From an uncultured Pelagibacteraceae bacterium (GTDB lineage: Bacteria; Pseudomonadota; Alphaproteobacteria; Pelagibacterales; Pelagibacteraceae), in NCBI GenBank assembly GCA_902536005.1, contig CACAVT010000009.1, forward strand, positions 1-33,864: 33,864 nucleotides of DNA. Reading direction: 5' to 3'. A model generated the notes under the pieces. It searched no databases and was not told the DNA's origin. It saw nothing but the letters and a program-made list of their open reading frames with translations. Both the position numbers and the translations under genes were made by a program. The first letter of the stretch is position 1. Every line of letters starts with the position of its first letter. Positions 27,948 to 33,864 of the stretch are shown piece after piece.

Positions 27948-29603
27948 ATGAATAATAACTTAAAAGTACTAGCATTAAAATATAGACCACAAACTTTTGA
28001 TGATCTTATAGGTCAAGAGGTTGTTGCGGAAACTATTACCAATTCGATAAAAGCTGACAAAATACCTAATGCATATTTGTTCACTGGAATAAGGGGAATA
28101 GGAAAGACCACAACAGCAAGAATTGTTGCAAAAGCACTAAATTGTTCAAATGGTATCGATAATTTATGTAAAGAAAACTTTTGTGAAAGCTGTAAATCTA
28201 TAAGTGAGTCTAGTCATATAGATGTACTTGAAATGGACGCGGCAAGCAAAACAGGTGTAGATGATGTAAGAGATTTAATCGAATTTTCAAGATATGGGCC
28301 GACCTCGGCTAAATATAAAATCTTCATTATTGATGAAGTTCATATGTTAAGCAAACAAGCATTTAATGCTTTATTAAAAACTTTAGAGGAACCACCAGAA
28401 TATCTAAAATTTATTTTTGCAACAACAGAAATTAAAAAAATTCCAATTACAGTAGTTTCTAGATGTCAAAGATTTGATCTATCCAGAATTAAATCCTCAG
28501 AATTATTGGAGTTTATTAAAAAAATTAAGGACAAGGAAAATGGAAAAATAAGCGACGATGCTTTAAAGCTTATAGTAAAAATTTCTGAAGGTTCTGTTAG
28601 AGATTCTTTATCGTTGCTCGATAGAGCATTATTAAGTTTGGATGAAGGAAAAGAATTAGATTTAAATTCAGCTCAGAAAATTTTTGGATATTTTGATAAA
28701 TCTCAATTAATTGATTTATTTGAGTTAATTTTAAAAGGTGAAGAAACAAAAGTGATAAGTATTTATAGAAAAATTTATGAGCAAGGTGTTGAACCAAAAG
28801 TTTTTATTAATGATTTCTTAGAGTTACTTTACTATTTTAAAAATATCAATTCTTTAACTTTAGAAAGTACAAACTTTTCATTAAATGATGAAGAATTTTC
28901 TAAAATTAAAAATTTATCAAATCAAATAGACTCCGAGGTATTAATATTATTTTGGCAATTTGCCATCTACTCTCTCGAGGAGATAGACATAGTTTCTAAT
29001 CAACACCTTTCAATTGAGATGTTCTTAATAAGACTAATGCATTTAAGTTCTATAAAATCTGAAAATAAAATTGGAAATGTTGAGGCTCAATTGAAGAGTG
29101 AAAATTTTGTAAAGAATACTGAAACTGAATTAACTTCTAAAACAATAAATCAAATTAAGAATGTTGCACAGGAAGAAAAAACCAAACCAGAAGTTCAGAC
29201 AGAAATTAAAGCAGAACATAAAATTAATATAAATGCATTTGAGAATTTAATTGAAATTTGTTCAAAAAAAAAAGAGATCAAACTCAAATACGAGTTAGAA
29301 AAAAATGTTAATCTTGTAAAATTTGAAAAAAATAGAATTGAAATATCTTTTAATGAAAGTTTAGATAAGGATTTTGTAAAAGATTTATCATCAAAGCTTT
29401 TTGAATGGACCGGTGAAAGATGGATTATTACGTTTAGTAAATTAAAAGGGCAAATGTCAGTAAAAGACAAAGAAAAAAATGTAAAAAAACAGATAATTGA
29501 TGAAATGAAAAATTCAGAAATATTTAAAAGTGTGATGGATAAATTTCCTGATGCCGAATTAATAGATGTAAATTCAAACAAAGATGGAGTTGATAATGAC
29601 TGA
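27948..29603 (+). CDS. dnaX: DNA polymerase III subunit gamma/tau
   Basis: 551 aa; LALKYRPQTFDDLIGQEVVAETI, GIRGIGKTTTARIVAKALNC, IIDEVHMLSKQAFNALLKTLEEPP, SEGSVRDSLSLLDRAL. Confidence 0.96.
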   Translation: MNNNLKVLALKYRPQTFDDLIGQEVVAETITNSIKADKIPNAYLFTGIRGIGKTTTARIVAKALNCSNGIDNLCKENFCESCKSISESSHIDVLEMDAASKTGVDDVRDLIEFSRYGPTSAKYKIFIIDEVHMLSKQAFNALLKTLEEPPEYLKFIFATTEIKKIPITVVSRCQRFDLSRIKSSELLEFIKKIKDKENGKISDDALKLIVKISEGSVRDSLSLLDRALLSLDEGKELDLNSAQKIFGYFDKSQLIDLFELILKGEETKVISIYRKIYEQGVEPKVFINDFLELLYYFKNINSLTLESTNFSLNDEEFSKIKNLSNQIDSEVLILFWQFAIYSLEEIDIVSNQHLSIEMFLIRLMHLSSIKSENKIGNVEAQLKSENFVKNTETELTSKTINQIKNVAQEEKTKPEVQTEIKAEHKININAFENLIEICSKKKEIKLKYELEKNVNLVKFEKNRIEISFNESLDKDFVKDLSSKLFEWTGERWIITFSKLKGQMSVKDKEKNVKKQIIDEMKNSEIFKSVMDKFPDAELIDVNSNKDGVDND

Positions 29604-29913
29604 CTTTAGTAAAATTTTAGATAAAGCAAAAGAACTTGAGGCAAAAATGAAAGAAAGCCAACAAAAGATTAAGGAAATTAGAGTTGAAGGAATTTCGGGT
29701 TCAAATTCTGTAAAGATAACTTTGGATGGAGAGGGAGAGATGCAAACTATAAAGTTATCTGATGAAATTATGAAAGAAGACAAAACCATAATTGAAGATT
29801 TAATTGTTGCAGCACATAATAGTGCTAAATCTCAACTTAAATCAAAAACAACTGAGGAAATTTCAAAAGCAACAGGTGGGTTTGGAATTCCTGGTTTTAA
29901 ATGGCCTTTATAA
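29596..29913 (+). CDS. YbaB/EbfC-family nucleoid-associated protein (start trimmed to MTDFSK)
   Basis: Between dnaX and recR; same protein as the left-arm copy. Confidence 0.9.
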   Translation: MTDFSKILDKAKELEAKMKESQQKIKEIRVEGISGSNSVKITLDGEGEMQTIKLSDEIMKEDKTIIEDLIVAAHNSAKSQLKSKTTEEISKATGGFGIPGFKWPL

Positions 29914-29916
29914 TAG

Positions 29917-30528
29917 ATGCAAAACATCAGTGAGATAGAAGAATTAATTAAGTTAATTTCAAAACTTCCTGGTTTAGGTCCCAAATCAGCAAAAAGAATT
30001 GTTTTAAAATTAATAAATAATCGCGACGAACTTGTAAAACCTATGGCAAACACATTGGCGCAAGTTTATAAAAATGTAGTTAGATGCAATTCATGTGGTG
30101 CCTTAAAGTCAAATTCAAATGGTTGTTTGAATTGTGAGACTACAAAAGAAAAATATACTAAAATTTGTGTAGTAGAGGATATTGCAGACCAATGGTCGAT
30201 TGAAAATTCAAATATCTTTCAGGGTTATTTTCATATTTTGGGTGGAACAATTTCTTCAGTTGGTCAAAGAAAAGAAGATTTATTAATTAACTCATTAGTT
30301 GAAAGAATTAATAGAGATAAAATCGAAGAGGTAATTCTTGCAACTAGCGCAACTGTTGAAGGTCAAACAACTGCATATTATATTCAAGATAGTCTAAAAA
30401 ATTTAGATGTTAAAATTACTAAATTAGCACAAGGTTTACCAGTAGGAGGAGAGATTGAAAGTCTTGATGATGGGACTTTATTTTCTGCTTTTAAAAATCG
30501 ATCTAATTTGGTTTCGAACTCAGATTAG
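29917..30528 (+). CDS. recR: Recombination mediator protein RecR
   Basis: 203 aa; identical to the left-arm copy. Confidence 0.95.
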   Translation: MQNISEIEELIKLISKLPGLGPKSAKRIVLKLINNRDELVKPMANTLAQVYKNVVRCNSCGALKSNSNGCLNCETTKEKYTKICVVEDIADQWSIENSNIFQGYFHILGGTISSVGQRKEDLLINSLVERINRDKIEEVILATSATVEGQTTAYYIQDSLKNLDVKITKLAQGLPVGGEIESLDDGTLFSAFKNRSNLVSNSD

Positions 30529-32677
30529 ATTTTTTTTTTAACCTATTCAAATGAAGTAATGGCTCAGTATAACCTGATGGTTGCTCTTTACCCTTAAAAA
30601 CTAAATCACACGCAGTTTGAAACGCTATAGAATTTTCATAATCATCACTCATTTTAACATATAGCGGATCATCTTTGTTCTGATCATCTACTATTTTGGC
30701 CATTTCTTTCATTATTTCAGTTACTTGTATTTTTGTTGTAATTCCATGATGTATCCAGTTGGCTATATGTTGTGAAGAAATTCTTAGTGTTGCTCTATCT
30801 TCCATTAAACCTATGTTGTTAATATCGGGCACTTTAGAACAGCCTATTCCTTGATCGACCCACCTTACAACATACCCCAATAAAGTTTGTGCAGAGTTTG
30901 AAATTTCTTTATTTATATCCTCGACAGACCAATTAGGTCTATCTGCTATTGGAATTGTTAAAAGATCATCAAGCTTAGCTGGTTCTCTATCGGTTAATTT
31001 TTTTTGTTCATCAAAAATATTTGTTTCATGATAATGTAAAGCGTGTAATGCAGCTGCTGTTGGAGAAGGTACCCATGCGCAGTTTGCTCCTGCTTTTAAG
31101 TGTCCTGTTTTTTGCTCCATCATATCTTTCATTTTATCTGGCATTGCCCACATTCCTTTTCCAATTTGAGCTTTACCAGAAAACCCACAACTTAAACCAA
31201 TATCAACATTGTTATTTTCGTATGCAGTAATCCATTTAGATGATTTCATGTCACCTTTTTTAATCATAGGACCGGCTTCCATTGATGTATGCATTTCATC
31301 ACCAGTTCTATCCAAGAAGCCAGTATTAATAAAAAAAACTCTATTTTTTAGACTTCTAATACATTCTTTTAAATTTGACGATGTTCTTCTCTCCTCATCC
31401 ATAATACCAATCTTACAAGTGTACTTAGGTAAATTTAAAACTTCCTCAACTTTAGAAAAAATTAAATCTGTAAATGCTGTCTCTTCTGGACCATGCATTT
31501 TAGGCTTCACAATGTAAACTGATCCAGTTCTTGAATTATTTTTGTTTTTAATATCATGTAGTGCAGCTGCTGTAGTTATAAATGCATCCATTATACCTTC
31601 AGGGATTTCACTTCCATCACTTAATAAAATTGATGGGTTAGTCATTAGATGACCAACGTTTCTTACAAGCAAAAGGCTTCTTCCATGTAACTTTAAACCT
31701 TTGCCATCTTTTGAGATATAACTTCTGTGTGGATTTAATTTTCTTTCAAATAATTTCCCTTCTTTTTCAAATTTAGACTTAAGGTCTCCTTTCATTAGAC
31801 CTAGCCAATTTCGATAACAAATAATTTTATCTTCGGAGTCAACTGCTGCAACACTATCTTCATTATCACAAATAGTTGACACTGCAGATTCTAGTATAAT
31901 GTCGCTAATACCTGCGTGATCTTGTTGAGCAGCAAAAGCTCTTGAATCTTTAAGAATTTCAATATGTAAGTTATTGTTCTTTAGAATAATTGCAGATGGA
32001 TTGTCACTTTCACCCCTGTGCCCAATAAATTTATTTTCATCTTCCAAATCAAAAATATCAGCACCTTTTAAAACTTTTAATTTACCATATTTCACTGCAA
32101 AACTTGTAATTTTATTCCAACTTAATCCAGCTAATGGAAAGTATTTATCTAAAAAATCTCTACCATATTTTATTACCATTTCACCTCTTAAAGGGTCATA
32201 CCGTTCAGATACGCTGTCTTCAGACTGCTCAATAACATCTGTACCATAAAGACTATCATATAAACTCATCCATCTTGCATTTGCAGCATTTAATGCATAT
32301 CTTGCATTCATGACAGGTACAACCAACTGAGGTCCAGCTATACTCGCAATTTCTTCATCAACATTTTCAGTTTCTATTTTAAAATCAGGTCCTTCTTTTT
32401 TTAAATAACCAATTTCTAATAAAAATTTTTTATAATCATCTAAATTAAATTCCTTACCTTTATTTTTGATATGCCAATCGTCTATTTTTTTTTGCAATTC
32501 TTCTCTAAATTTAATTAATTCTTTATTTTTTGGTGCAAGCTCATCGAGGGTTTTTTCTAGACCTAACCAAAAATTTTCTGAAGATATATTTGTATTATTT
32601 AATAATTCATCATTTACAAAGTTTGATAGTTTCTCTGATACCTGAAGATTATTAATTTTAATATATTTTTCTTGCAT
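30503..32677 (-). CDS. glcB: Malate synthase G
   Basis: 724 aa; identical to the left-arm copy. Confidence 0.95.
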   Translation of the reverse strand: MQEKYIKINNLQVSEKLSNFVNDELLNNTNISSENFWLGLEKTLDELAPKNKELIKFREELQKKIDDWHIKNKGKEFNLDDYKKFLLEIGYLKKEGPDFKIETENVDEEIASIAGPQLVVPVMNARYALNAANARWMSLYDSLYGTDVIEQSEDSVSERYDPLRGEMVIKYGRDFLDKYFPLAGLSWNKITSFAVKYGKLKVLKGADIFDLEDENKFIGHRGESDNPSAIILKNNNLHIEILKDSRAFAAQQDHAGISDIILESAVSTICDNEDSVAAVDSEDKIICYRNWLGLMKGDLKSKFEKEGKLFERKLNPHRSYISKDGKGLKLHGRSLLLVRNVGHLMTNPSILLSDGSEIPEGIMDAFITTAAALHDIKNKNNSRTGSVYIVKPKMHGPEETAFTDLIFSKVEEVLNLPKYTCKIGIMDEERRTSSNLKECIRSLKNRVFFINTGFLDRTGDEMHTSMEAGPMIKKGDMKSSKWITAYENNNVDIGLSCGFSGKAQIGKGMWAMPDKMKDMMEQKTGHLKAGANCAWVPSPTAAALHALHYHETNIFDEQKKLTDREPAKLDDLLTIPIADRPNWSVEDINKEISNSAQTLLGYVVRWVDQGIGCSKVPDINNIGLMEDRATLRISSQHIANWIHHGITTKIQVTEIMKEMAKIVDDQNKDDPLYVKMSDDYENSIAFQTACDLVFKGKEQPSGYTEPLLHLNRLKKKSNLSSKPN

Positions 32678-32693
32678 AGCACTTAAGTTCGTA

Positions 32694-32834
32694 CCCCATC
32701 TGTATTTTTGCCTGAGAGCTTTACTCCTTCGGCGGAAATCAATCTCTTTCCAGAGTGTTATGCTTTAATCGGTCCTTTTGCCTGAGAGTTTCCGGGGTGG
32801 TTGCTCCTTCGGCGCTATAAATAGTCTCTCCCGA
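32694..32834 (-). promoter_or_regulatory. Tandem glycine riboswitch upstream of malate synthase
   Basis: Reverse complement of the left-arm riboswitch; two aptamer consensus sets. Confidence 0.95.
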
Positions 32835-32944
32835 TTATTAATTTGTATCTGTTAAATGATTTAAGTCAATTAATAAGAATTACACCTTATTTAATATCAT
32901 TTTATTGCCTTTTTTGTATTTTAACCATCCATTATAAATAAAAG

Positions 32945-33864
32945 ATGAAAAATTATTTAAATTTTGAAACAGAAATTAAAGATCTAGAAAACGAACTAGA
33001 AAAATTGAAAGATCCTTACAATCAAGAGGGATTATCAGAAGTCGATACTCAAAAAATTTCAAGCACTCAAACAGAAATAGATGAAAAATTAAAAAATATT
33101 TATTCCAATCTAGATCCTTGGCAGACTACTATGGTTGCTCGTCACGAAGATAGACCTAAAGCAAAATTTTTTATTGATAATTTGTTTGATGATTTTATCT
33201 CCCTATCTGGAGATAGATACTATGGAGAGGATAAATCGGTTCTAACTGGATTTGCAAAATTTAATGGAAAATCAGTTTTAGTAATAGGTCAAGAAAAAGG
33301 AGAAGATTTAGATAGCAGAATAGAAAGAAATTTTGGAATGATGAGGCCAGAAGGTTATAGAAAAACTATAAGATTAATGAACCTAGCAAACAAATTTAAC
33401 ATTCCCATAATCTCTTTTATTGACACTCCAGGAGCATATCCAGGTGTAGGAGCCGAAGAACGAGGACAAGCAGAAGCAATTGCTAAATCAATCGAATGCT
33501 GTATGGAGCTTAAAGTTCCAACAATTGCAATAATTATAGGTGAGGGTGGTTCTGGTGGAGCAATTGCATTAGCTTCATCAAATAAAGTCCTTATGCTAGA
33601 AAATGCAATTTATTCAGTAATATCACCTGAGGGATGTGCAACTATTCTATGGAGAGATCCAAAAAAAATGCTTGATGCAGCGAAAGCTATGAAGCTTTCA
33701 GCTAAAGATTTACTTAAGTTAAAAGTTATAGATGAAATAATTGACGAACCATTAGGTGGTGCACACAGAGATAGAGATATTATATTAAATAACGTGAGAG
33801 AAACTTTAACAAAAAATTTAAATTATTTTGATGAATTATCTTATGAAGAAATAATGAATGAGAG
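32945..33864 (+). CDS. accA: Acetyl-CoA carboxylase carboxyltransferase subunit alpha, 3'-truncated by window edge
   Basis: Same as the left-arm copy; the window ends at codon 306-307 with no stop reached. Confidence 0.93.
   Translation, partial: MKNYLNFETEIKDLENELEKLKDPYNQEGLSEVDTQKISSTQTEIDEKLKNIYSNLDPWQTTMVARHEDRPKAKFFIDNLFDDFISLSGDRYYGEDKSVLTGFAKFNGKSVLVIGQEKGEDLDSRIERNFGMMRPEGYRKTIRLMNLANKFNIPIISFIDTPGAYPGVGAEERGQAEAIAKSIECCMELKVPTIAIIIGEGGSGGAIALASSNKVLMLENAIYSVISPEGCATILWRDPKKMLDAAKAMKLSAKDLLKLKVIDEIIDEPLGGAHRDRDIILNNVRETLTKNLNYFDELSYEEIMNE

Larger units (their letters stand above)
29272..33864. repeat. Right arm of the 4593-bp terminal inverted repeat (partner 1-4593)
   Basis: Reverse complement of 1-4593; same mirrored ORFs and riboswitch. 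Confidence 0.97.

Noticed and set aside
28597-28797. 66-aa ORF antisense to dnaX
   Set aside because: Contained in dnaX; no support.
1-33864. Interpretation as a complete linear phage, plasmid or telomeric element with ITRs
   Set aside because: Gene content is entirely core chromosomal, there are no replication, packaging, telomere-resolvase or structural genes, and the left junction breaks two conserved genes.
1-33864. CRISPR arrays, tRNA or rRNA genes, transposases, toxin-antitoxin or defence systems
   Set aside because: Looked for by eye on both strands; no regularly spaced repeats, tRNA-like sequences or recognisable proteins of these kinds seen.

Overview
The window is a low-GC, very gene-dense alphaproteobacterial fragment that looks like SAR11/Pelagibacterales core chromosome. 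Supporting signs are the glycine riboswitch-malate synthase unit, trpF-trpB-trpA-accD-folC, gcrA, tiny or negative intergenic spacers, and lysine-rich AT-driven proteins. I see no transposase, integrase, phage structural gene, CRISPR array, tRNA or rRNA. The dominant large-scale feature is a perfect-looking terminal inverted repeat. Positions 1-4593 are the reverse complement of 29272-33864 (i + j = 33865) and carry accA (partial), a tandem glycine riboswitch, glcB, recR, the ybaB homolog and the 3' part of dnaX. The right copy is contiguous with full-length dnaX and the SRP RNA. The left copy breaks inside dnaX and is fused to a hisZ gene that has lost its 5' part. This is most likely a chimera or assembly artefact (MDA inverted chimera or graph path); a real inverted duplication cannot be excluded from sequence alone. 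The 24.7 kb core encodes hisZ'-hisG-rmuC-MGME1-like nuclease-sbcB-trx, then a 14-gene minus-strand run (rnd-kdsD-lptC-lptB-aroA-cmk-rpsA-ihfB-pyrF-trpF-trpB-trpA-accD-folC), then an NDUFA9-like SDR, gcrA, argD, argF, a cytochrome c, kdsB, pheA, the SRP RNA and dnaX. Other points worth checking: TrpB, Cmk and AccD each have non-canonical residues in normally invariant motifs; dnaX has an A10 slippery run positioned to give a gamma-like product; there is an unannotated 43-aa membrane ORF; a mitochondrial MGME1-like exonuclease sits between rmuC and sbcB; and lptA is missing between lptC and lptB. I did not find a convincing multi-gene novel system.
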